Shown piece by piece: positions 1-8,000 of a stretch of DNA of 20,736 nucleotides. Numbering within the stretch: the first letter of the stretch is position 1; each line of letters opens with the position of its first letter. Source of the stretch: Saprospiraceae bacterium UBA1994 (GTDB lineage Bacteria > Bacteroidota > Bacteroidia > Chitinophagales > Saprospiraceae); the NCBI GenBank assembly GCA_002335865.1, contig DDCY01000034.1:1-20736 (forward strand), read 5' to 3'. A model generated the notes under the pieces. The model worked only from the letters and a program-made list of their open reading frames with translations. It was not told the origin of the DNA and did not search any database. A program made the position numbers and the translations under genes.

Positions 1-1488
1 TCATTTGGTGCTACTATAACTGGTAAAGTAGTATCATCTATTGTGATTGTATGTACGATGTCTACACTTGCATTACTTCCAGCATCTGTTACTGTATACG
101 TTCGTGTAATTATTTCTGGACACGTGTTACCATCACTCGAATCACTACTTGTTACGACTAAATCTCCATCTGCTGTACATACATCTTCTATCATTAAATC
201 TCCAAACAATCCTTCCAATCCAGCTACTGTAGTCTCTGCTGGTGATCCACCACAACCCTCTACTGGAGAAGCTGTAATTGAGCCTGTTACTGCTGGTGCA
301 GTAACATCATCTACTGTGATCGTTTGAGTGTCACTTGCAGTATTACCGCAAGCATCTGTAATTGTATATGTTCTTGTTACTACGAATGGAAGTGTGCCTG
401 TCTGGCTATCTACATATGCTACTGTGTAATCACATGCTTCTGTAATTGATGCTCCTGTTAATGCTAAGAATGCTGTCACACCTGCTGCATCGAGTGTCAC
501 TGATACATCACTATACACAAATCCTGCATTATCTGACGTTACTGTAGTAGCATCTGCAGCACATCCTTCTAGTGTTGTAGGATCATTTGGTGCTACTATA
601 ACTGGTGCAGTATCATCATCTACATTTATTATATGTACAATGTTTGCACTTACATTACCTCCAGCATCTGTTACTGCGTATGTTCTTGTAATTACTATTG
701 GACATGTGCCTGTAGTATTGGTACCGAGTGATAAGGTTAACGATGCGTCTGCTGTACAATCATCTGCTATCAGTAAATCTCCAGTCAATCCTTCCAATCC
801 AGCTACATCAGTCACTGCTGCTGGAGCAGCGGTCGCATCACAGCCTTCTACTGTAGTAGTTGTAATTGATCCCGTTACTGCTGGTGCAGTAGTATCATCT
901 ACTGTGATCGTTTGAGTATCACTTGCAGTATTAGCACAAGCATCTGTGATTGTCCATGTTCTTGTAACTACGAATGGAAGTGTGCCGCTATCATCAGTAT
1001 CTATATATGTTACTGTATAATCACATGCTTCTGTAATTGATGCTCCTGTTAATGCTAAGAATGCTGTTACTCCTGCTGCGTCGAGTGTCACTAATGCTGC
1101 ACTATACGCAAATCCTGAATTACCTGACGTTACTTCACTATCTGCGGCAACACAAGATTCTATATCAATATCAGCTGGTGCAACTATAACTGGTGCAGTA
1201 GTATCATCTACATTTATTATTTGTACGATGTCTACACTTTCATTATCACAAGCATCTTTTACTGTGTATGTTCTTGTAATTACTATTGGACATGTGTTTG
1301 CCGTCGCATCACTACTTGCTACGGTTAAGGATCCGTCTGCTGTACAATCATCTGCTATAGATACTCCTAATGCTTCCAATGCAGCTACTGTAGCCACTGC
1401 TGCTGGAGCAGCGCTCGCAGCACAGCCTTCTACTGTAGTAGTTGTAATTGATCCCGTTACTGCTGGTGCGGTAGTATCCGCATCATAA
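1..1488 (-). repeat. Tandem two-domain (A/B) coding repeat, period about 585 bp
   Basis: Within the giant protein gene the same blocks recur at spacings of 582-591 bp. 'gttactgctggtgc' lies at 286, 874 and 1456. 'ctactgtgatcgtttgag' lies at 311 and 899. The block 431-476 is identical over 46 nt to 1022-1067. 'tacgatgtctacactt' lies at 54 and 1224, with a variant at 636. Each period encodes two different domains of about 97 residues: A starts 'TAPAVTGSITTTTVEGC' and B starts 'TAPVIVAP'. The visible order on the coding strand is A-B-A-B-A-(B). The high nucleotide identity shows recent duplication or gene conversion of the AB pair as a unit. Confidence 0.85.
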
Positions 1489-2768
1489 GTAAATGTCACT
1501 TGACAAGTCACAGAATTTGATTCAGTATCATTAATTGTATACGTCCTTGTAATCGTTCCACCGGCGCATAATGTTTGAGTTCCTGAATCAGTGTAAGTCA
1601 CGACTAAATCGGATAAAGCATCACAATTATCTGAAAGACTCGCTCCTGTTAAAGCTGCAAAATCAGTACCATTGCTTACATTAAATGCCGCTGGTATAGC
1701 TTCTTCACAAGATAAACCTGTTACGTCTGTAGGACAAGTTACAACTGGTGCCTCAGTATCAGCAGGAGTCGTAATAGTCCATGTACATGAATTAAAAACA
1801 TTACCAGCTTCATCCGTAACTACTAAAGTTGCAGTAGTTACACCTGGATAGAAATCAGCAGAAGTTACTCCACCTCCATTTGAGCTGATAGGAATATTTG
1901 TTGGAAGTGCTACCGGACTACCAGAAAAAACAACAACTGCACTAGCTATACTACAGTTATCATCTAAGGCTGGATTTGTCCATGATGCCTCAGATGTACA
2001 TACGCCTGCACCTATAGCAGTATTTGTAATGTCCGATGGACAAGATCCACCAACTATATATGGATCATCATCATCCTCTACAACTACAGTATAAGAACAA
2101 GTATACGTACCATTATCATTGGTTACGCTGTATACTAAATTGTTAGTTAGACCAGTAACTAAGTTAATTGATTGTCCTGGCAGTGCACCACTTCCATTTA
2201 CAGTAACAGTGATAGTTCCTTCTGAACACCTACCTGGTTCTGCAGTTGTTATTACAGGAATGGTATACTGCGCACTACAGACATTATCAGGAGCCGTGTT
2301 AATGGTAACATCAGAAGGACATGTTAGTGTAGGTTCGAAATCTGTTCCAGTTACACTGTATGAATCCAATGTTATTTGTTCAGCTTCATCACCATTTGTA
2401 TCAACATTATCTCCATTAAGCAGAGCAGTGTAAGTGTCGCCTTCAGTTACCGAAAATGTATGAGTCACAAACACAGAGACACCTACTGGTAAATTACCTA
2501 AAACTCCTGCCGAAGTAACATCAGACCCATTTAGATTCCATGTTACAGAAGATCCTGCTTCGATAGCAACCGAACCAGTATTAGTGATTGTTGCAGTCAA
2601 AGTAACCATGTCATAACAATCAAGATCCTGATCACTCAATGTTGTCCCTTCAGAAAAAGTCCCTGGTCCCAAAACGGTAACCGGTGATTCATTGATTGGC
2701 AGCTGACCATAAACTAGTGTGGACAGCAGCATCAACATTGATAGTGTAACTGTTAATCTTAATTTCAT
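1..2768 (-). CDS. Giant secreted HYR/Ig-like repeat protein, N-terminal part (3' end outside window)
   Basis: The frame is open from an ATG at 2768-2766 to the window edge, giving 922 visible residues and no stop. Residues 1-22 form a clear signal peptide (MKLRLTVTLSMLMLLSTLVYGQ splits as basic start, Leu/Met core, small residues before Q22). Residues about 35-140 look like a CARDB/DUF11-type beta domain ('TATITNTGSVAIEAGSS'). Three HYR-like domains follow (about 144-240, 240-345, 345-428), marked by 'CPSDVTI', 'CPSDITN', 'CPTDVTG' and 'DNC' motifs. From about residue 428 an alternating A/B domain array runs to the edge, each unit ending in 'TRTYTVTDACGN...TITVDDTTAP'. Paired cysteines in each unit suggest disulfides. 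In this phylum such proteins are usually adhesins or gliding/biofilm matrix proteins exported by T9SS, but the sorting domain, if present, is outside the window. Role as adhesin is inferred. Confidence 0.85.
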   Translation of the reverse strand, partial: MKLRLTVTLSMLMLLSTLVYGQLPINESPVTVLGPGTFSEGTTLSDQDLDCYDMVTLTATITNTGSVAIEAGSSVTWNLNGSDVTSAGVLGNLPVGVSVFVTHTFSVTEGDTYTALLNGDNVDTNGDEAEQITLDSYSVTGTDFEPTLTCPSDVTINTAPDNVCSAQYTIPVITTAEPGRCSEGTITVTVNGSGALPGQSINLVTGLTNNLVYSVTNDNGTYTCSYTVVVEDDDDPYIVGGSCPSDITNTAIGAGVCTSEASWTNPALDDNCSIASAVVVFSGSPVALPTNIPISSNGGGVTSADFYPGVTTATLVVTDEAGNVFNSCTWTITTPADTEAPVVTCPTDVTGLSCEEAIPAAFNVSNGTDFAALTGASLSDNCDALSDLVVTYTDSGTQTLCAGGTITRTYTINDTESNSVTCQVTFTYDADTTAPAVTGSITTTTVEGCAASAAPAAVATVAALEALGVSIADDCTADGSLTVASSDATANTCPIVITRTYTVKDACDNESVDIVQIINVDDTTAPVIVAPADIDIESCVAADSEVTSGNSGFAYSAALVTLDAAGVTAFLALTGASITEACDYTVTYIDTDDSGTLPFVVTRTWTITDACANTASDTQTITVDDTTAPAVTGSITTTTVEGCDATAAPAAVTDVAGLEGLTGDLLIADDCTADASLTLSLGTNTTGTCPIVITRTYAVTDAGGNVSANIVHIINVDDDTAPVIVAPNDPTTLEGCAADATTVTSDNAGFVYSDVSVTLDAAGVTAFLALTGASITEACDYTVAYVDSQTGTLPFVVTRTYTITDACGNTASDTQTITVDDVTAPAVTGSITASPVEGCGGSPAETTVAGLEGLFGDLMIEDVCTADGDLVVTSSDSSDGNTCPEIITRTYTVTDAGSNASVDIVHTITIDDTTLPVIVAPN

Positions 2769-3054
2769 AGTAGTTAATATAGTTGTTCTCATCAGAAATA
2801 TTATTTGCTTGTGAATTTTAAAAAATTCAAATAGTTGAAATTTAAAGCGGAATTGAATTCAAGAAATCAATAAATCCCAAATCAGAATGACCTTTATTGA
2901 GTTTATTTCTATGTAACCTGCTGATACAGCACACGTTACGCATTCCTTTAAAAGATTTATTTTTTTTCATCAAATGAATTCAAATGATTCAATGTTTACC
3001 AGGTGCACGACTAAATAGTTAAATCAAAGACAAACTGAGCAACAAAATCACCCA

Positions 3055-3086
3055 CAAATATAAGAAAAATGTAAATCTACTCTCAA
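3055..3086 (-). promoter_or_regulatory. Bacteroidota-type promoter for the giant repeat protein gene
   Basis: On the minus strand TTG (3086-3084) is followed after 21 bases by TATATTTG (3062-3055), an exact match to the Bacteroidota -7 consensus TAnnTTTG with an accepted spacer. Initiation would be near 3048, which leaves an untranslated leader of about 280 nt before the ATG at 2768. A second TATATTTG at 3144-3137 lacks a TTG at the right distance. AT richness makes chance matches likely, so this is moderate evidence. Confidence 0.4.
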
Positions 3087-3234
3087 TTAAAACGAAAAAA
3101 AAAGAATAGTTAAAGTATATAGTAATAAGATGAATACAAATATAATAATAATTAAATGTGTATTTATTTGTAAGACAGTATTTTATAAGGATAAAATTTA
3201 TATCATATTTATTTAAAAAAATGTGTTTTTGGGG

Positions 3235-3260
3235 ATGATAACTATGTGAATAGTTATCAT
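3235..3260. repeat. Perfect 11-bp inverted repeat with GTGA loop
   Basis: ATGATAACTAT (3235-3245) and ATAGTTATCAT (3250-3260) are exact reverse complements around a 4-nt loop. No T run follows directly on either strand, so it is not a textbook terminator. It could be an operator or a stable hairpin in a transcript reading through from the MATE gene. Confidence 0.5.
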
Positions 3261-3273
3261 TTACTATTTATTT

Positions 3274-3298
3274 AAAAGGTAAACATAATTACCTTTTT
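3274..3298 (-). terminator. Weak intrinsic terminator-like hairpin
   Basis: AAAAGGTAA (3274-3282) pairs with TTACCTTTT (3289-3297) around a 6-nt loop. The T run falls inside the stem end, so termination would be weak. It lies downstream of the minus-strand MATE gene and might serve as its second terminator. Strand is uncertain because the structure is symmetrical. Confidence 0.3.
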
Positions 3299-3529
3299 AT
3301 GTAGTTTTAACACAATATAAAACAACATCCGAAGTCATGTATTTGAGTGGAGTAAAGTGGATCGAAATCACGTCGCAAAACAATAAATTAAAGACATAAT
3401 AAGAGGCTATTTTTGAATAATTTTTAGCTATAAAATGTGCCTATAAAAGGGTCTATTTTCGATCAAAAAGTAGTTGAATTACCACTAAAATAAAGTGAAA
3501 ATCAGGATCTAAAAGTGTCTATATTAACT

Positions 3530-3566
3530 AGAATTGAGAATGCTAAGAATGTTAGCTCGCAATTCT
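3530..3566 (-). terminator. Nested hairpin just downstream of the MATE gene
   Basis: The outer arms AGAATTG (3530-3536) and CAATTCT (3560-3566) enclose an inner perfect stem GCTAA/TTAGC (3542-3546 and 3552-3556, 5-nt loop). It begins 22 bp after the MATE stop codon at 3589, the place expected for a 3'-end structure. No strong T tract follows on the minus strand. Confidence 0.35.
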
Positions 3567-3588
3567 TTACTATTTGATATTAATATTA

Positions 3589-4926
3589 CTATATCCTAGC
3601 TACGTGCCACTTATTACTGCGTAGATAGATATATACTACGACACCAATACCTGTCCAATAGAATATCTCTGTGGCCCAAGCCCAATCCAAACCCAGATTA
3701 GCAACTTTTATTGCATAATTAGCATAGATAACATAGCCTACCGTGAATACTGCTTGTATCCACAGAGCGGTACGTGTATGACCTGTACCTATCAAGCCAT
3801 TCATAAATATAGCACCAACTGAGAATATCAACATAATCACTAATAATACAAGCATATAAGGCTTAGTCTCATAGATCAGCAACATATCATCACCACCAAA
3901 TAGTGGGTACAAGAAAAACTCAGGCATAGCTAATACGGGAATAGATACAACTGCCGTAACCAGTAGACTTAGCACAGCAGTCTTCATAATAATAGGCATC
4001 ACCCCTTGTCGTTTTCGCTGACCTATGTAATTGCTCACTAGCGTATTGATACCTGCGGAGAATCCCCAGCATGGTATAGATAGTATGAGATAGATATTGC
4101 GAATGAGATTGGAAATCTCCAATTGTCGTTGCCCTAGATTCTCTATCAGCGTAAAGAATATAAACCAAGAGCCTAGGCCCAATATAGATTGCAAGACTAG
4201 GGGCAACGATACACTCTGTACCTGCCACATCTCTTTACGGTGAAAATTGTCTTTTTTGAATGTACTATACTTACGAGTGTAAATATCGTATCTCATGTAT
4301 AATGCAAATGCCAAGAATGCCACTACCTCTGAGAGTGTACTCGCCCAACCTGCACCTGCAATACCCATAGGCTCTATACCAAAAGCTCCATATATAAAAA
4401 TATAGTTGAGTATGACATTTACGACGGTAAGGATAATAGTATCGTAAATGATAAACTTAGTCCTAGCGACTCCAGTATACAAGGCAATCAATGAGACGCC
4501 TAGATAGCTAAAAAACACACCATAACTCCTAGGTATGATATACTCCATGCACTTACCAAGGATTATAGGATCCTCTATAAACTGGGTAAAAATCCAATGA
4601 GAGCCAAACTGTAATATGACGAACATAATAGAGGCTAATACTAGCTCTAGGCTTATGAGGGCATTGAAAAAAGAACCAACACCCTTGTAGTCTTTTTCAC
4701 CATGACGCCTTGCTATAAGTACCTGTCCACCTCTACTAAAACCGTAACCTATAGATGCTATAATCAGATAAAATACGCCTACGATACCTACAGCAGCGAA
4801 GTCTGTTTTACTTTGATGATATAGGAAGACGTTGTCACAGAGCACGATGATGTTCTGTGCTGCACTCCCCAACATAATAGGGACCGAGATACTCAATATT
4901 TGCCTATAGGATGTACCTAATTGCAT
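3589..4926 (-). CDS. MATE-family multidrug/organic cation efflux transporter
   Basis: The 445-residue integral membrane protein has about 12 hydrophobic segments in two halves of about 220 residues, the usual size and fold of MATE (MatE domain, NorM/DinF-like) antiporters. Residues 8-40 ('ILSISVPIMLGSAAQNII' followed by a D-containing stretch) match the conserved first helix. 'GIAGAGWASTLSE' (about 189-201) is the typical motif ending helix 6, and 'GFSAGINTLVSNYIGQ' (about 284-299) is the second-half counterpart of 'GFSRGGQVLIARRHG'. Members exchange Na+ or H+ for drugs, dyes or metabolites across the inner membrane; the substrate cannot be read from the sequence. It stands alone, divergent from the peptidase gene across 277 bp that presumably hold both promoters, though I found no exact consensus there. 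The final residues carry basic side chains, as is common for cytoplasmic C-termini. Confidence 0.9.
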   Translation of the reverse strand: MQLGTSYRQILSISVPIMLGSAAQNIIVLCDNVFLYHQSKTDFAAVGIVGVFYLIIASIGYGFSRGGQVLIARRHGEKDYKGVGSFFNALISLELVLASIMFVILQFGSHWIFTQFIEDPIILGKCMEYIIPRSYGVFFSYLGVSLIALYTGVARTKFIIYDTIILTVVNVILNYIFIYGAFGIEPMGIAGAGWASTLSEVVAFLAFALYMRYDIYTRKYSTFKKDNFHRKEMWQVQSVSLPLVLQSILGLGSWFIFFTLIENLGQRQLEISNLIRNIYLILSIPCWGFSAGINTLVSNYIGQRKRQGVMPIIMKTAVLSLLVTAVVSIPVLAMPEFFLYPLFGGDDMLLIYETKPYMLVLLVIMLIFSVGAIFMNGLIGTGHTRTALWIQAVFTVGYVIYANYAIKVANLGLDWAWATEIFYWTGIGVVVYIYLRSNKWHVARI

Positions 4927-5203
4927 TCGTTTGGTTTTGCGAGTCCAAAATACGTAAAGTAGTTTTAGCTTCTATAATTTAGTGGAGGGTAATTAGTAAA
5001 AGTGAATTGTACAATTAAGAGATCATATATGCGACCACTGAAAGATATGTCTACATCATGCTAATATATTTTGTTTTTTGATCTAATTATTGATACTTGT
5101 TTATTGATTGACTTCTATATATCTTGCAATCTTTAGATACAAGTGAATGGCTTGTACCTAATAATCAAACATTTCCCAACTCAAGTATACCAAACTAAAT
5201 AAT

Positions 5204-7411
5204 ATGAAGATTTCAATGAAACAATTGATGGTGATTTTCTTGGCTATTGGGTTACATGCATGTCAAACAGAAAACAAAGAGCATATGTCCAATACATCAA
5301 AAATGTATCAGAAGAAAGATATAATTGCACCTGTAGCGAAGAAGGAATCTCATATCATAAGCACTCATGGAGATGATAGAGAAGATAACTACTATTGGAT
5401 GCGTCTTACAGATGAGCAAAAGACTGCCGAGAAACTAGATACTCATACTCAAGAAGTAGTTGATTATCTCAATGCTGAGAATGATTACACTAATGAGATG
5501 ACTGCTCATCTCAAGACATTTCAAGATACCTTGTTTAACGAGATGGTCGGACGTATCAAGCAAACAGATATGTCTGTCCCCTATCGTGATAACGGATATC
5601 ACTATATCACTCGATATGAAGAAGACAAAGAATATCCTATATATGCTCGTAAGAAAGGAAGTATGGAAGCCAATGAAGAGATCATGCTCAATGTCAACGA
5701 ACTGGCTTCTGAATATGAATACTATGCAGTAAGTGGACTCTCAGTATCTCCTAACAATAAAATACTCGCTTTTGGTGAAGATCCTGTAAGTAGAAGACAG
5801 TATACTCTAAGATTTAAGAACTTGGAGACTGGTGAGATGTATGATGACGAGATCGAAAACACTACTGGTGGGGCAACTTGGGCTAATGATAATAAGACGA
5901 TATTCTACACACGCAAGGATGACGCACTGAGATCATATAAGATATTTAAGCATATAGTAGGTACATCTGCAATCGATGATGTAGAAGTATTCCACGAAGA
6001 AGATGATACTTTTAATGCGCTTGTGTATAAGACTAAATCAAAAAAATATATTGTAATAGGGTCATGGGCTACACTCAGTCAGGAATTTCAATTACTAGAC
6101 GCTGATCAACCAAACGGAGATCTTAGAATGTTTCAACCGAGAGAAAGAAACCTCGAATACTCGATCGGACACTATGACGACAAATGGTATATAAGAACTA
6201 ATAAAGATGGCGCTAAAAACTTCAAGGTGATGACTACTTCTGAGGATGCTACTAATCAAGAAAATTGGACTGATTATATTCCACATAGAGAAGATGTATT
6301 TTTAGAAGGAACGGAATTTTTTAAAGATTACTTAGTCTTATCGGAAAGAATAGAAGGTATCACCAAAGTCAGAGTGCTCGGTTGGGATGGAAGCAATGAT
6401 CACCACATCAACTTTGGTGAGGATGCCTATCTAGCTTATACAAGCACTAATCCTGAGTTTGATACTGATCAGCTCAGAGTAGGATTTACATCTCTTACTA
6501 CGCCTAACACAACTTTTGATTATGACATGAAATCTCAATCACTTTCTAAACTCAAACAACAAGAAGTAGTAGGTGATTTCAATCCTAAAGATTACGCATC
6601 TGAGCGACTGATGATCACTGCGAGAGATGGAGCAAGAGTACCTATCTCTATCGTATACAAAAAAGGATATCAAAAAGATGGCAAACAACCATTGCTTCTC
6701 TATGGATATGGTTCTTATGGTAATAGTATGGACCCATACTTTAGCTCTGTAAGATTGAGCTTAATGGATAGAGGATTTGCATTCGCAATAGCACATATCA
6801 GGGGAGGACAAGAGATGGGACGCCAATGGTATGAAGATGGGAAATTCCTCAAGAAGAAAAATACATTTAATGATTTTATCGATTGTGGCAAATACTTGAT
6901 AGATAATAAATATACAAGTGAGGATGGCCTCATGGCTATGGGTGGATCAGCTGGTGGCTTACTTATGGGGGCGATCATCAATATGGAACCAGACATGTGG
7001 AAAGGTGTCGTATCTGCTGTACCATTTGTAGATGTTGTAACTACTATGCTCGATGAAAGCATACCTCTGACCACGGGAGAATTTGACGAATGGGGAAACC
7101 CTAAAGACAGAGTGTACTATGACTATATCAAGTCATACTCACCACTTGATAATATCGAGGAAAAAGACTATCCCGCTATGCTGGTCACTACTGGATATCA
7201 TGATAGTCAAGTACAATACTGGGAACCAGCAAAGTGGATCGCTAAACTCAGAGATATGAAAACAGATAACAACCCACTTCTATTACATACAAATATGGGC
7301 GCAGGTCATGGTGGCGCTTCTGGAAGATTTCAGAGGTACAAAGAGACAGCATTGGAGTATGCTTTCTTTCTAGATTTGGCAGGTAAGGCAGATGTAAAAG
7401 TTAAGGGATAA
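5204..7411 (+). CDS. ptrB: Prolyl oligopeptidase family S9A peptidase, oligopeptidase B-like lipoprotein
   Basis: The 735-residue protein has an N-terminal beta-propeller (about 40-460) and a C-terminal alpha/beta hydrolase domain (about 465-730), the S9A layout. The catalytic triad is visible: Ser582 in 'GGSAGGLL', Asp667 in 'GYHDSQV', His702 in 'GAGHGGASGR'. 'PLTTGEFDEWGNPKD' (621-635) closely matches the acidic S1-site segment of oligopeptidase B, which predicts cleavage after Arg/Lys in short peptides rather than after Pro. Unlike the cytoplasmic E. coli enzyme (about 690 residues), it starts with a lipoprotein signal whose lipobox ends 'GLHAC' at Cys20, so it should be anchored in the periplasm or outer membrane and digest imported peptides. 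The ATG at 5204 is chosen because it gives this signal intact. Transcription appears independent of the divergent MATE gene. The symbol rests on family resemblance only. Confidence 0.88.
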   Translation: MKISMKQLMVIFLAIGLHACQTENKEHMSNTSKMYQKKDIIAPVAKKESHIISTHGDDREDNYYWMRLTDEQKTAEKLDTHTQEVVDYLNAENDYTNEMTAHLKTFQDTLFNEMVGRIKQTDMSVPYRDNGYHYITRYEEDKEYPIYARKKGSMEANEEIMLNVNELASEYEYYAVSGLSVSPNNKILAFGEDPVSRRQYTLRFKNLETGEMYDDEIENTTGGATWANDNKTIFYTRKDDALRSYKIFKHIVGTSAIDDVEVFHEEDDTFNALVYKTKSKKYIVIGSWATLSQEFQLLDADQPNGDLRMFQPRERNLEYSIGHYDDKWYIRTNKDGAKNFKVMTTSEDATNQENWTDYIPHREDVFLEGTEFFKDYLVLSERIEGITKVRVLGWDGSNDHHINFGEDAYLAYTSTNPEFDTDQLRVGFTSLTTPNTTFDYDMKSQSLSKLKQQEVVGDFNPKDYASERLMITARDGARVPISIVYKKGYQKDGKQPLLLYGYGSYGNSMDPYFSSVRLSLMDRGFAFAIAHIRGGQEMGRQWYEDGKFLKKKNTFNDFIDCGKYLIDNKYTSEDGLMAMGGSAGGLLMGAIINMEPDMWKGVVSAVPFVDVVTTMLDESIPLTTGEFDEWGNPKDRVYYDYIKSYSPLDNIEEKDYPAMLVTTGYHDSQVQYWEPAKWIAKLRDMKTDNNPLLLHTNMGAGHGGASGRFQRYKETALEYAFFLDLAGKADVKVKG

Positions 7412-7441
7412 AGGGTAGGTTGTATGAGTATTTAGGAGTAA

Positions 7442-7463
7442 TGTCTTTCTATAAAAAAAGACA
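7442..7463 (+). terminator. Possible hairpin after the peptidase gene
   Basis: TGTCTTT (7442-7448) pairs with AAAGACA (7457-7463) around an 8-nt loop, 30 bp after the peptidase stop. No T run follows on the plus strand, so it is a weak terminator or an mRNA 3'-end stabiliser. Confidence 0.25.
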
Positions 7464-7527
7464 CTAGGTCTTAGAAATAATATATCCATTTCTCAGCGGT
7501 CGACTTAAACTGTAGGCCGAGTCAAAA

Positions 7528-7893
7528 ATGAACAAAAGGAGTTTAAATTCATTAGGTTTATTATCTTACATATTAATTAGATACCCCTTTTTATTCTCTA
7601 TGAAATTGATAACGCTCATATTAGCAATAATGATAATTGTGCCACCTGTGATGAATACAGCTGGTTATCTATTTGGTGATGATATGATCATCCTCGATGC
7701 AAGCTATGGAGAAGAAGAGCAAGAGGAAAGAGAATCCAAAGACGCAGAAGAAAAGGATATAGAGTTTGATCTCGATGAGAAAGGCAATAGCAACAATTTC
7801 TTTCTACAGATAACTATCTTGAATGCATATACAGAGAGAATTCTACAATCACAAAATCATACCAAGAATATTTCTCCTCCCCCAAAAGTGTAG
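7528..7893 (+). CDS. Small acidic membrane-anchored protein of unknown function
   Basis: I do not recognise this 121-residue protein with certainty. One or two hydrophobic stretches (about 9-24 and 26-48) are followed by a strongly acidic segment (62-85, rich in Glu/Asp with 'GEEEQEERESKDAEEKD') and end in 'SPPPKV'. Small Bacteroidota proteins with a signal or anchor, a charged middle and a Pro-rich C-terminus are common and uncharacterised. The start is uncertain: ATG 7528 has an A-rich upstream stretch typical for this phylum, whereas Met25 (ATG at 7600) would leave a simple signal-like peptide starting 'MKLITLILAIMIIVPP'. It lies 116 bp after the peptidase gene and 107 bp before the SulP gene on the same strand; a functional tie to either is only inference. 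Confidence 0.55.
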   Translation: MNKRSLNSLGLLSYILIRYPFLFSMKLITLILAIMIIVPPVMNTAGYLFGDDMIILDASYGEEEQEERESKDAEEKDIEFDLDEKGNSNNFFLQITILNAYTERILQSQNHTKNISPPPKV

Positions 7894-7926
7894 TTTTTCC
7901 ATACCGATTTACAATTATAATATTCT

Positions 7927-7950
7927 ACAGATCTATTATTCACAGATCTA
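7927..7950 (+). repeat. Direct repeat ACAGATCTA upstream of the SulP gene
   Basis: ACAGATCTA occurs at 7927-7935 and 7942-7950, 15 bp apart, 51 bp ahead of the SulP start codon. Each copy contains the palindrome AGATCT. The spacing of about one and a half helical turns and the position suit a regulator site, but no regulator is identified. Confidence 0.3.
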
Positions 7951-8000
7951 AACTTTTACGGTACATCTAATTTAGCTGTACAAAATTTTTATAAATCAAC

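Larger units (their letters stand above)
2769..3588. other. Long AT-rich intergenic region between giant repeat protein and MATE genes
   Basis: About 820 bp hold no convincing gene. The region contains a likely promoter for the repeat-protein gene (3055-3086), a perfect 11-bp inverted repeat (3235-3260), a 9-bp inverted repeat with a T run (3274-3298) and a nested hairpin just after the MATE stop codon (3530-3566). A 47-codon open stretch on the minus strand (3297-3440) begins straight after a stop codon and has no start near its beginning; I could not recognise it. The short direct repeat 'CAAATGA' occurs twice near 2970-2990. Confidence 0.6.

Noticed and set aside
1..1488. Open plus-strand frames of 86-94 codons across the repeat array
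   Set aside because: They lie antisense to the giant repeat protein, recur with its period and have low-complexity composition; they are by-products of the minus-strand coding repeat.
1..1488. Regular repeats as a possible CRISPR array
   Set aside because: Units are about 585 bp, coding and without spacer-like unique segments.
3297..3440. 47-codon open minus-strand stretch, possibly a transposase remnant
   Set aside because: It has no start codon near its beginning and no family motif that I can name, so coding status cannot be supported.
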